NCBI RefSeq assembly: GCF_039555335.1
Contig: NC_092628.1
Coordinates: 73,906,713 to 73,970,712, forward strand
Direction: 5' to 3'
DNA from: Amphiura filiformis
Taxonomy: Eukaryota > Echinodermata > Ophiuroidea > Amphilepidida > Amphiuridae
Length of the DNA stretch: 64,000 nt
This document shows positions 48,264 through 60,200 of this stretch, piece after piece. A program made the position numbers and the translations under genes. Within the stretch, counting starts at the first letter, position 1. Each line of letters starts with the position of its first letter. The notes beneath the pieces were generated by a model, which was given only the letters and a program-made list of their open reading frames with translations, did no database searches and was not told the origin of the DNA.

Positions 48264-48537
48264 GTACAGTATACCGTAGAATTCCGTCTAGAAGCATATA
48301 TGCCTCTAAACGAGGTTTTTTTAACGAAAGATATGAAAGGCCAATACCCTTCTCAAAAACATTGCGATAGATTGGTCTTACAAATATACATGTTTGTACA
48401 GCCGCCTTTATCAGTAATATAGTTGTTCAAACTCCAAATAACGTTTTTGTTGAGAGTGTCTGCCTCTTGTCTCTTGTGTCAAAAAAACCTCGTTTAGAGG
48501 CATATATATGCTTGTAGACGGAATTTTACAGTATACA
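48264..48537. mobile_element. Foldback element with about 57-bp arms
   Basis: Positions 48264-48330 and 48478-48537 are inverted copies sharing ATATATGCCTCTAAACGAGG and AATTCCGTCTA. The arms themselves contain an AGCATATATGC-like palindrome. The frame at 47940-48422 runs into its left arm and is not a gene. Confidence 0.7.
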
Positions 48538-50264
48538 TTTACAGGCCTTGACTCATTCACTGGGTGGAATTAATGCTGGCAAAATACCATTTGCTCTGTT
48601 ATTCATGTATGTTGCAGCAGCAGAACCTAAATTTTGGGAGTTTTTGCACCTGTTGCCGAACCTATTTTGGAGTTACCTCCAATCTCAGAAGTTCAGATTT
48701 TGAGGTTCTGCAGCGGGCAGACTTGCAAATCGGGAGATTGTGTGACAGGGTTGCAGAAACTCAAAAATCAAGGTTCTGTTGCTGCTATGTACATAACTTG
48801 GCACACGTATGCTTGCTAGAAATCTGAATTAGGTTTCATGGTGTTGTGAGGGAAATCACTGAATGGCTCTCTGAGTAAGTGTAACCCTGTTACAAAACAT
48901 TAGCCTTTTAGAGGTATGGCAGACACAATAGGATGGCACTGCACAAAATGGGTCAAGGCTTTTGAGTTTGGTGGATTTTACCCATATTGAATACTGCCCT
49001 CCTATTGTGTACAGGGATGTAAGTTTTCTGTATTTTTACAGAATTCCTGTTTTTTTGCAGTCCAGATTTACGCAATTTCTTTTATTTTCAGCCTATTTCG
49101 GGGCTTTTTCCGTATTTTTTCTTCAGGGTTACTTACATCCCTGTGTGTACGCCATGCTTCGAAAAGGCTAATGTTTATGACTTATTTTAACAGAAGTCTA
49201 GTCATTCATATCCAAATACATAATGATAAACACAAGACAAAAGAATAGTGCATTTCTTCCAACATTTATTTCATATTTCTTTGGTATAATATAGAAAATT
49301 CCCACACCAAAATTGTTGAGCCAAATGACAAAATTTGCCAATTGTACATCATTGATGTATGAAAATACAAGTAAAACCAGTTTTCACTTCCAAAAACGCA
49401 TATATGGCGACACATTTGAGTTTTTAAACTCAAATGTCTTATCATACTGTACTTAAAAAATCTTCAAACTCTTATTTCCCTTTATTTCACAAAATATTAC
49501 ATGAGGAGATGAATATCATTTATTTGAGTTGGATATGTACATGCATACTACTTTGATCTTTTGCTTGCGGACTCTAGTACCAAATATGCAGCAATTACGA
49601 CTCTTCGTTTGAAGTAGACCCACTTTTTGTGCATATCTGCCCATTTTTGTTCAAAAGAAAGAATGAATATGAATTTATAGTAATCAAAGTGTGACATCAA
49701 ATGGGACTTCTTGCTTGACACTCACACAAAACTTTGTCAAAGGAGAAAGAAATTCAACAGAACCTAAGATAGCAAGTAAAATCATTGAAAATTCCAATTT
49801 CTACAAATTCTGTGATTTGGGTTTTGTTTATGAATCAATGTTTTGGTCATTAATTATGAGTTAGGCAGTGAACAGGACAAACTCATCAATAGGTCCTGTA
49901 AGACTAGAAAGGGGCCAATTAGTAGTGGGCGGCAACATCCCCGAGGGCAGCATGTACATTTTAAACCAATATAACAAGAACCCCTGGCATGAAACATACA
50001 ATTATTATAACAAATTGATCAATATAAACATGATAAAATACAAGCCATGTGCATTCAATGTATTAAATACTTATGTATCTGCAAGACCAAGGCATTTCAA
50101 CATTCTATTTTACACAAATTAAACTTCTTATTGAAGTTAATAGTACATAATAGTCATACATTCATAATAAAAATGCTGGTCAATTATAACCAGCAACTTA
50201 AAGAGGACCTGATTTCACAAAGACTGCATCCCAAGTGCCCCAAATCAATCTTGAAGACGACTAG

Positions 50265-50543
50265 GGTGAAAATTCACCCCAATCACCACAGAACGCTAAT
50301 GAACCCAAGACACTTCAAACAAATGTTTTTTGTGACTGCCATTTGTGTACATTTTGCACATTTAATCATGCTCATTTGCCTGTCCAAATTGGCAAGTGTC
50401 CTGGAATATCAGAAATATTGAGTAGGCTAATTGCCTGTACAAAATGCTACACGTGTGGTGGTCTGGGGCACTCAATATGTGGTTGCAAGTCCCAGTCAAA
50501 TCAAAGCCTAAAATATCCTCATCTACAAAGTTATTATTACTAA
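50265..50543 (+). other. Coding-like segment with a CCHC zinc-knuckle pattern
   Basis: An open frame after a stop at 50262. It reads ENSPQSPQNANEPKTLQ, then Cys-rich FCDCHLCTFC, then CYTCGGLGHSICGC (50445-50486), which fits C-x2-C-x4-H-x4-C. The same frame is coding-like upstream of the stop (ASQVPQINLEDD). There is no start, and no partner exon is established. It may be a gag-like or exon remnant, or chance. Confidence 0.25.
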
Positions 50544-53500
50544 CTCTATTGTATGTAATTATATTTCAACTCTGAATACACCTGTAATTCAGTGTTTCAT
50601 TCATAATTTATTCCAATCAAATGCACACACAAAAATGATGGTACATAAGTGCATTGCTAAGTACCGTTAAACAGGTTGCAATGGACTGTAATACGGACGT
50701 ACCGCTTTGGCAAGCTTTTGTCTCCCAAACCTTGACAAGGCACTTTCAACCTTGCTCCAAGTCACCTTGATATGTATACCATGAAAAGTGGTTTAAACAA
50801 ATTCAGATTAAGCAACTATGACATTTCAGCAGGGCAGCTGGAGTTATTTGGATGCCAGAAGATGTACAATACTGGCTCATTTCCCCAGGCCTTGGGACAA
50901 TTTTTACCAGCCTTTTTTTATAAGTTCCGTAAGTTGCTTACCCCTTTCAAATGGATTGTGATATACAACTTTATCAACTTGTCTTAAAGCTGAGCACTCG
51001 CAATTGGTGCTAAATTGAATGCCCTCTAGTATGCAGTCAATTACTTTTCATGTTTGGCAAAACAAACGCAACAACACTTCCATTACATCAAACGAAAGAC
51101 AGTCATATGCCCTAACTTGGCATCATGTCCTTCCATATACATAGCAAATCAAATATGAAGGATTTGATTTTTTGTTGTGTACCTGCCAGTTGTATGGATG
51201 ATAACAACTTGTCATTAGTCATATGGGTAATTAACATCATACTACTGTCACATACAAAACCTTATCCTTTATTTTCACTTAAAACACCGTATGTCCACAT
51301 TAAACATACGCTCCTTACCGATTTTGGCATTTCCAACAAGAATTACCAATCAAAATGCTGCTTTGATAAGTCTAATGATGAACATATAATCATGGGAAAT
51401 TTACACTATGTCTTATTCTTACTCTTTCCCTGCAATTCATAATTATGGTAATCAAAATATACAAAGGAGCATAAAGAAAAAATGCAAACAAATCTGTGAG
51501 TTTTCTCTTGCAAGAAGTATATCAACAACTCTGTGTTTCAGAAAATGAATATCAAGTTTAAAACCTGAAAAAGAATGCAAAACCCAAGTGTGAGGAACAT
51601 TATACAAAAGAGTGTATCTTATTAACATGATGTATGTGACCCATCACATCAAAACACAGCAGTTGTCTTTGAAAAAATGAATTGAAATTACTTGCCCAAG
51701 TTGAAGAACTGTTTTTTTATCTATAAATTGACATCTCACACATTGTCAGATACAAATATTGATTTTATGTGACAAATATAATGCAAATTCATTAATTTTC
51801 TTTCTTTTTTCATACAAAAATGTTCTTAATTATCTTTAAAATTAGGTTTCTGACACAACTGCTGTGTTTCAATGTGATGGGTCACATATGCATTATTCAA
51901 TCTTTGAAATCAAGAGCGTATTCAGCAAAACATAAAAACATATTATAATTATGTTAACGGGACTGGGCCGACTGGCTATGATTGTTTGATACAAACTGAT
52001 AACAACAGCATTATATACACAAAATTTTAAATAATTGGTAGGTTAAATAAATTGCATAGTAAATATTGCTTGAAGTTTTCAAATAAATGGTGCCTATAAT
52101 GGCGAGAGCTGAGGGCATAAAAGCACTACCTGCAGAGTCCAACATAATTTTGTCCAGATATTTTGGGGTAAAAACTTAATTATGTTATGTGACCTAGCAC
52201 ACATAAATGAGGCACTTTGAGGGAAATATCAAAATTTGCATTGATTTGACATTTTGATACCACAATTGTGATCTTCCAAACAATGAATGACTGAAGGTCA
52301 TACTTCCTGTCTATTTCAAATACAATTTTTTGGCTTTCAAAATTCTGAATTAATTAGCAAAATAAATAAAAATTGATTTACTTCAAAATTTCATACCAGT
52401 GAGTCTTAGGATGAGACATGAAGCATATGGTAGAGACATGCTAGTATATGTAACAGAAATTAAGTGCATTCTTGAATATTTGACCTATTTTGAAATTTTT
52501 CCACATTTTTGTTAATTTAACAAAATGTTTTCTCACTGTAAAGTGCCTTATTTGGTGATGCTGGGCCACATGTAACATGTTTGTGATCGCATGACTATAC
52601 CGAACAAATATACAGCTCCTTCATACAACTCCATTATAGCTAGCAATTTCAAAAATAATAGAAAATAACAATTATATTACACTAACAAATATATTTTGCC
52701 AAGATATATCAAAACAATCGAGTTGTTATGTTCCTTGAATAGTTGTTCAGACACAAATTATGCTTGAAGATTTGATACGATGAAATACAAAACACAAACC
52801 TAAGATGCGAAATCAATGTACATTGCTGCATAAGACAACCATATTCCAAATTAGATAACTTTTTCCATTCAATACACTGCGAGTTGCAACAAAAGCAAAC
52901 TTATTCTAGTCAAAAAGCAAACTTATTAAAGCAAAATAAAGTCAACTTAAAGCAAACTTATATTAGATTTGTCACAAATCTAAGAGACTTATTTTGTGTC
53001 CTTTTTCTGACTAAAACATCTCTCCAAATGGTCATTTTATAGCCCATATAGAAATACTATACTGATAATTGCCACTAGCAAGGTGGGTCTTAAGGAATGT
53101 TTATGGGTTATTAAATAACATGATAAAGGACTTGCTATATATCAAATACTTATACCAACAATTAAGAACAGTCTTACTTAAAATTAAAAAACATAATGAA
53201 GACATAAAAAAGATGACCAAGTTATGTACAGCTTATGATGAAAGTATTACAAAGCCTCAGTTATCAAGTATACTTAAGGCACAACATTACTTTTCAAGTA
53301 AGATTTGGCATATAGTATTAATCCTGTTTGTCATAATCATTTCAAAGACTGATTCATTTAGTTTAGAGACTAGGCATCAAATGGCAAAATCAATTATATA
53401 ATTAATGTAATGCCTCTATCCCTGCCTTCACTACTAATTAACCCATTACATCACCCTTGTTAAGGGATCATTAAATTGATAAGAACAGGGAAGTACTAAT

Positions 53501-54191
53501 TGACCATATGCCAAATCCATGATATTTGATATATATATATAAATTATATACATTAAAATATGTTTGTTTTGATCTAGTTTGGTTTTATACAATACCCATT
53601 GTCTTTACAAGGTTCTGGTAGGAATAGGTGACAAGCACGGTCACAAATGGAACCATTACATCAGAATACTTAATGAAAGATACATTTTTTACAAAAACAC
53701 TGTCAATATACATAATAGAAACACAACTACAACCATTTACTACAACCATGTTCAAATTTCAGAATAGCAATGCTCTCACTAATATCTGTACAAATTGGAG
53801 ATACATTTCTCTCTGAAAGGTAATTGTTTCATTTAGAAATGTATGGTACATCTATATGAGGGTACCTACAATCTTAGAAAAAATATCTCCTAACTCTTAC
53901 TCTAATTCCCATAGTATGCATAACATATGAGTCACTGGAAACTAAGAATTATGAAAGTGTTGCCCCAATGTTCATCTTCCACATAGCCTCCCCTGTCCTC
54001 ACCAATCAATGTTGGGAGAAGATGAAGATGAGCATAATGTCCATAACAACATTGTACAGGGGTAGAAGGGAGTCCATTTGCAATTTCACCATTAAAACTG
54101 TTCGAACAATTTTTTCTAATATTGTAGATTCCTTAAGTATTTTGAAATGTCCAATGAAGTTGAGGGCTCTTTATAATATGCTAATACACAG

Positions 54192-54334
54192 GAAGGTACC
54201 TGGACTACCTGCTCCCTTCTGGGGTGAGAACTCTTCTGCTCATGGCATGGACAAATCCTGCATGAGTAAGACTCCAGTTCAATGCTTACACAGAGACAGG
54301 TGCAAGGAATCCCCATGCTATCCTCTAGAAGATG
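54192..54334 (+). other. Exon-like segment, unassigned
   Basis: Acceptor TAATACACAG and donor GTAAGT frame 143 nt open in one frame only, encoding KVPGLPAPFWGENSSAHGMD and a Cys-containing tail. No neighbouring exon or family recognised. Confidence 0.2.
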
Positions 54335-55750
54335 GTAAGTGGGATGATTCCTTGCTCTATTCTGTCTCTGCTGTGAGTCAGCAATTTCAGAAAGAACTAT
54401 TGATTTAATATATTAACTTCCAAATGAAATCATTATTCAATTCATTTTAAAGAAAAGGCACAGTGTGAGACATAAAACATGTATGTTAAAGCCATGTCTT
54501 ATGTCTCCATTCTAACCAAACCAGTTATAAGGTACAAGCATGCTAGGAACAAAAGGGCTCACATACGCTATCAGCTATCAAGGGTGACAAATTCTATAGC
54601 TTTTCATCTCTTTTCGTTCTCAGTTTCTTTCACCTTTACCTATCGATCGCTATCAGCGAAATACCTTATGTAGATACAATCTATTAAACCACAACCAAAA
54701 TGCCAGGTTCTGCTTAGCAAGTCATAAGTGTAAGCTTGCTTGGATGCCAATCAAGTAATGACTCATGAAATTAGATGCAAGCAAAACACTAGCAACAAGT
54801 ATAATATAAGCAGGTGCACTGAAAAGATTGTGTCAATTACACCAGGACCTACCAGCCAATATTCATGTAGATATCTGCCATTTTAGTTTCTATATCCTTT
54901 ATCAGCTCAGCTGTCCATGTGTCTGTCAGTGTGGCAAGCAAATACTTCATTATGTTTGTGATAAGAACCATACTATTCTGACATCACTGATCTTTGATCA
55001 GAGAGCATGACAAATATTTTACAGAAATGCTTCTTGAATTACTGTATTCGATCCAATTAGCGCCCACCATAATAAGCACCCCCTGTAGTGACAACTGTCT
55101 AAGCCCCCTTTTTACAATACACCTGTATAACTAAATTCCATCAAATATCTGAATAAAATTACTTTCTAAAACATTCAGTGTAGGATTATGATGAATTGGG
55201 CCTCAGATACATGTGAGTATTTATGCACATAAATTCCCCTTTGTGCCTTTCATTTTATAATAAGTGCACCCTAAAAATGACTTGACTTAAGCACCTGGGT
55301 GCTAATTAGATCAAATACAATAACACTTTTAATTTCACAATGTAAGCAATTTGGAGATGACAAATTTTATTCATCTCATATTCTCATTAATAACTTAAAT
55401 AATCTGGCAGGAAATAATTTCATTTACTCATTTTAACTTCCCTGATCATGAAGCAAAGATACACTGAACTCATCAACTACCAATGGCAGTAAATTCAAGT
55501 CCATGTATGATACTTCTTCACCAGTTCCACCAATTTGTACTGTAATTCTTTTAATAAAACATCAAATGAGTTCCACCTTGGAAGGGTCTATTAGTGTTCC
55601 TGAAGCATAAATCAAAATAAGTTCATAGAATCCTATATCCCAGCAACATTTGTCTTACCAGACACAAATATATACACAATGGTCTATTCCGTTTGATATC
55701 CACCTCCTTGCACAAAATATTACATCCAGCTGGGAATTATACCTAGTTTT

Positions 55751-56128
55751 AAATTAAAAATTAAATATCAAACTGTTCATCTGGACTTACTGTTTTGAGT
55801 ACAGTATCACGTCTCATACGAGACGCATAGTCAGGCCTAATGGGCTGGTGCTGAAATGTTGACCTGTGACTTGGCTGGAGTGACGTCACAGGAGAGTCAT
55901 CGAGGAACCCGCTTGATGACTGCATCGTAGGCCCTTGACAGGTTGTGGCGTAGTCCCCCTCCTTGGTTGAGTGAAGGCTCCTCACCGCCGTGACGTCACT
56001 CCAACAGAGTCACAGGTCAACATTTCAGCACCAGCCCATTAGGCCTGACTATGCGTCTCGGATGAGACGTGATACTGTACCCAAAACAGTAAGTCCAGAT
56101 GATCAGTTTGATATTTAATTTTTAATTT
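55751..56128. mobile_element. Foldback element with about 140-bp near-perfect arms
   Basis: Positions 55751-55893 and 55988-56128 are almost exact inverse copies (shared phrases GTCAGGCCTAATGGGCTGG, TGAAATGTTGACCTGTGA, GTGACGTCAC) around a spacer of about 95 bp. High arm identity implies recent origin. No coding capacity. Confidence 0.9.
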
Positions 56129-57113
56129 ATCTATATACCTGGATGATTCAGAATATTCACAAATATATGTACCTAGTTTTAAAATTCCAGGTGAAATTTG
56201 TGCAAAAATTTTTCAAACCTGGTTGTATGTTTACAAAATCCCTCCCTGCATGAAAAGTTTTATTTAGAATTCAAATTGTCCCCTGTTTTTACAATGTAAT
56301 TTTTCTATGAACAATGAGTAATTTATTAAACCTGCTCACTTTGATTGGAATTTCAACGTTTTGTGGATGTGTGGATTTCATGGAATAGTGCAATTCATAA
56401 TCAAAGATTGGGCAACATCTTCAAATAGGAAACAAAATAGCTACTTATTACTTAAGTTTCATACATGTATGGGTCCTTAATTTAGCTTCCCAGTATCTGA
56501 ATAGTAATGTGAAATAATATCCTATTACTAGATTTACATGTTATCAGAGAAGTTCAGCACTTGTTAATACTTTAGCATGTGCACAGTGTAAACAAGGAAG
56601 TGTGTTCTGATTGGCTAATTGACTCACATCATGAATAGCTGCAAAACATCAACACCTCACTCGCTAACCAAGCCACGTAGCATTGTATCCCGGCACGGAC
56701 CTGTTCTTTTTACACGATAAACAGGGTTTGCGCATCAGCCAGTGCCTAACTTTCCTGGAGGCAATTTTGTTACTTCACAATCTTTATGTGGCTCAGTTCA
56801 CAGAATTAAATTCTATAAATGTGTTCTTACAACTACATGTAGACTATGGCAGAAAGATTACATTTGTGATCTGAATTTCAGCCCTTTGTCATCTTTATGG
56901 TACAATGTCAGCCAAATGAATATCATGGCTAGCATTGTCAGCCCAGTAACAAACCTATTTGAAGATATTGCCAAATTGAATAAATATCTACTTCAATACC
57001 CCATAAAAAATACATGTTATGTAAATTAAAGCTATCATAAAATACATCTTATACACTGTACAATACTGTAATTTGTATATTTTTAAAAAAGGAGAAGAAA
57101 AGGAAATTGCCTG
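56129..57113. other. UGCG 3' flank
   Basis: Likely contains UGCG 3' UTR on the minus strand. No repeat or gene recognised. Frames at 56683-57029 have no supporting signature. Confidence 0.45.
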
Positions 57114-57278
57114 CTACCGAATTTCTTCTAAATAACCACCGTAGCGGACTCTGTAAGAACCAGTTCTCCACGCAACAGATCTTGAGAACATGCCCTCAAG
57201 GAAGTAAAACATAAACATTATCTCACGGAATGCCCACGCCACTGCATAGTCAAACTTGGAGAAGTTGACAGGTTCTCG
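57114..57278 (-). CDS. UGCG: UGCG last exon
   Basis: 165 nt including stop, after acceptor CTTCACAG. Encodes FSKFDYAVAWAFREIMFMFY and the terminal WRTGSYRVRYGG-YLEEIR. Confidence 0.95.
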   Translation of the reverse strand, partial: REPVNFSKFDYAVAWAFREIMFMFYFLEGMFSRSVAWRTGSYRVRYGGYLEEIR

Positions 57279-60200
57279 CTGTGAAGGAAATGAGAAAAGA
57301 ATTGACACATATTAAGTGTATTTTGTTTTACAGCATGATGGCAACACAGGGATATGAGTGAAACCAAAAACGAGCAAGATCAAACGCGATCCTATGGAGC
57401 CTAGTGACAGGAGCATCATGTGTCTTGGCCCCTGGTGTGGTCCACTGGGTCCTAACAGGCTTTTAGCAGTTTTAAGGCCCTTAGGAACTCCACCTGAAAC
57501 ACCAATTTGTTAATTTGACTAACAGATCTTTCCGATCTTCTTCAAGGATTCTGAATCCATCTTTTTCCCCGTAAATTGGCGGTCCATAGATGCCATATAC
57601 CTTCCTTTTTCACATTAGCTATGTTCAGTACAAAAATTCTCCACAGTCAAGAGATTCTATGCAGAGGGGCGTACAATGTATTACCTTCATTACACGGCAG
57701 AAACACAGATGTAAGGTCTGGGACAATCATTGTGCTTTACAGAAATTTGCTGACCACTGTGTTCCAAGGCACACCTTATAAACCATTTTAGCATCATTTG
57801 GTGATGCAGCTCTACAGCTTAATGAATGCAGAATAAGCATCACAGCCTGAATCATCTCCTTGAGTTTTGTACCAGTAAATCATTACAATTATCATCAATT
57901 TTTTTTAATATATAAAATGCTAGAGTGAACAATAACCCATGAGGAGTGACACAAGTCAAGAACTTATATAGGCACCTAGGCACTATAAAAGACAACCACA
58001 TAGGCCAATTTGTGGTTCACAGCAGCTTAGATTCACAGCAATTTCAAGCTACCTCAATGTTCTGTGAGAACAGAAACACGACAAAGTGTGGAATCAAATT
58101 CATACTGTCACACACCAGAATCTAGCGCTTTACCGACTGAGTTAACTGGACAATAGATGTGCAACATCTAAGTAGGTAATGAAAGAGGAACCTACCTATA
58201 TGCCTGCAACCAATTAACATGCATGCGCAAACACTCACCTGTAACGCCATGAGTTGAAGATAGTCTAGAAGAAACCATTGTAATATATGACACATGAAGA
58301 ATAATACTGGGTCTAAGTTGAACACATACCATCCTGCCCACGACACAAAGAAACCAAGAGGAATACATTCTGATAATGGTTCCAGAACTAAAGTGGTTGG
58401 GATGGTTGCCAGACGTACAATGGTCCACCTAGAATCAAAGAGAATAACACAACAACATAATATTATATTGGGTCATTTAACAGTTACAGACTACAGCTGT
58501 TACTCTAATTTGAATTAAGGAATACATTTTTAAGTGCAAAAATGGCTCACAGTTAAAAGTTTGTTTAAAATTTTAACCAAAATTTCTAAAATTTTAACCA
58601 AAATCTTTAAAATTTTAACCAAAATCTTTAAAATTTTGACCAAATTTTTTTAATTTAACCAAAATTTTTAAAATTCTAACCAAAACTTCCAAAATTTTGA
58701 CCAAATTTGAACTACAATTGTGTGCAAATTTGTTACATCTGTATTTCTAACAATGATCAATATCTACATAAGCAAGTGTTCGCATTTCATAAGTCACAAT
58801 CAACAAGTCACAAACACCCACATAATGTAACAGGCTAGTCAGTGTTCGATTTACCACCTGCACCATATGCAGTTGACTTTAATTCTGTGCAGGTAACTTT
58901 TCAAATATACCTGCACAAGTGCATGTAGAATTTTAGTCGTAAATTACACAGTTGGAATCGGAAACATACAATGTGCCTCTAAATCAAAGAAGTAATATAA
59001 ATATCCCTTACGAAACGACACCAATTTTTACTTTTCATCGGTAAAAAAGATGATTAGTTTCATGGCACAAACTTCTTATTTTATATGGTATAATTGTGTG
59101 CAAGTTACTTTCACTTTGTGCAGGTAGATTTTCTATGTTACCTGCACAAATGCAAGTAACTTTTTTTCTGGTAAATCGAACACTGAGGCCGTTTTGCTCT
59201 AATTGCTAATAGTGGATGCAAAGCATTAAAATCACATCTTCATATATTCATAACTGTATAACTTGACTTACCTAACCATTCGTTTTCTGAAAGACTTTAA
59301 TGATGGATTGCCAGCGTTCTGCATAGCTGGAAAGTAACTCAGCCTCTGAACATAGCCACTATAAAAGTAATAAATAAAAGCAATTGTAAATTGGCATCAA
59401 GAATGTCAAACTCACATGCAGGCTTTAGTAAAATATACTCCATTCAGAAACAGCACAGCTCCATTTTATATCCAATGTGGAATCAATTGATTTTATGCTA
59501 GGTTTCAAAGATACAATTTTCATATTAAGCACAGGTAGGTGGGGAAAACAAACAGACTGTCATTTAAAAAACTTTGGCTAGGTACAAGTGACCTGGTGAA
59601 GGGAGTCTCCTTGGATAGCTGGTCAGTCGGGTCAAGCGTAGCCAACAGTCGGGCTTATTACCCTTATCGTAACCAATGTAAGTCATTTATCATGGGTCAC
59701 TTGCCCCGCCTTTACCAGATGAGCCACGAGGGAGAGTGGATTAGATTTTTTGCCCTGCAGGGAATTGAACCCAGGACCTCGTGCACCAAATGCAAAGACC
59801 TTAACCAGTGTGCCATGCTGCTCCCTGTTTTACTGATTTCTTCTCTTTAAAAAAATTTCTACAGCAAACCTGTTATTATAATTCATATAGATCTTACCTT
59901 CTAAAGCAAGCTATGCCCATATAATAATCTTCAGATATGTATTTCCCAAACTCTGCAAGACCTCCAGCCTCCTCTAAGATGCACTTACGGATCATGTTTG
60001 ACATGCCGGACACACAGTTGACACCAAGTACACACAGGGTGAGATACATACGAGCGTGAGCACCACCAAAATATACCTGTTGTTGGAGCAAAAGGAGGAT
60101 TTTCTTGGGTTAGATACGCTACTGAGTACTGATAGTGAGAATGAATAGACGGATATAAAGCCTGATTTTAAAAAAAGTCTTCCTAGACCCAAAGCAACCA

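Larger units (their letters stand above)
48540..55750. other. Repeat-poor interval between VCP and UGCG
   Basis: AT-rich. No gene I can defend. It could include a long 3' UTR of UGCG (minus strand), since clear mobile elements are scarce. Two plus-strand spots look coding-like: 50265-50543 and 54192-54334. Confidence 0.4.

Noticed and set aside
47940..48422. 160-codon open frame
   Set aside because: It starts in one MITE, ends in a foldback arm, and shows no domain or splice support.
53968..54408. 146-codon open frame
   Set aside because: Only the exon-like core 54192-54334 looks coding. The rest is AT-rich with no family signature, so no gene is called.
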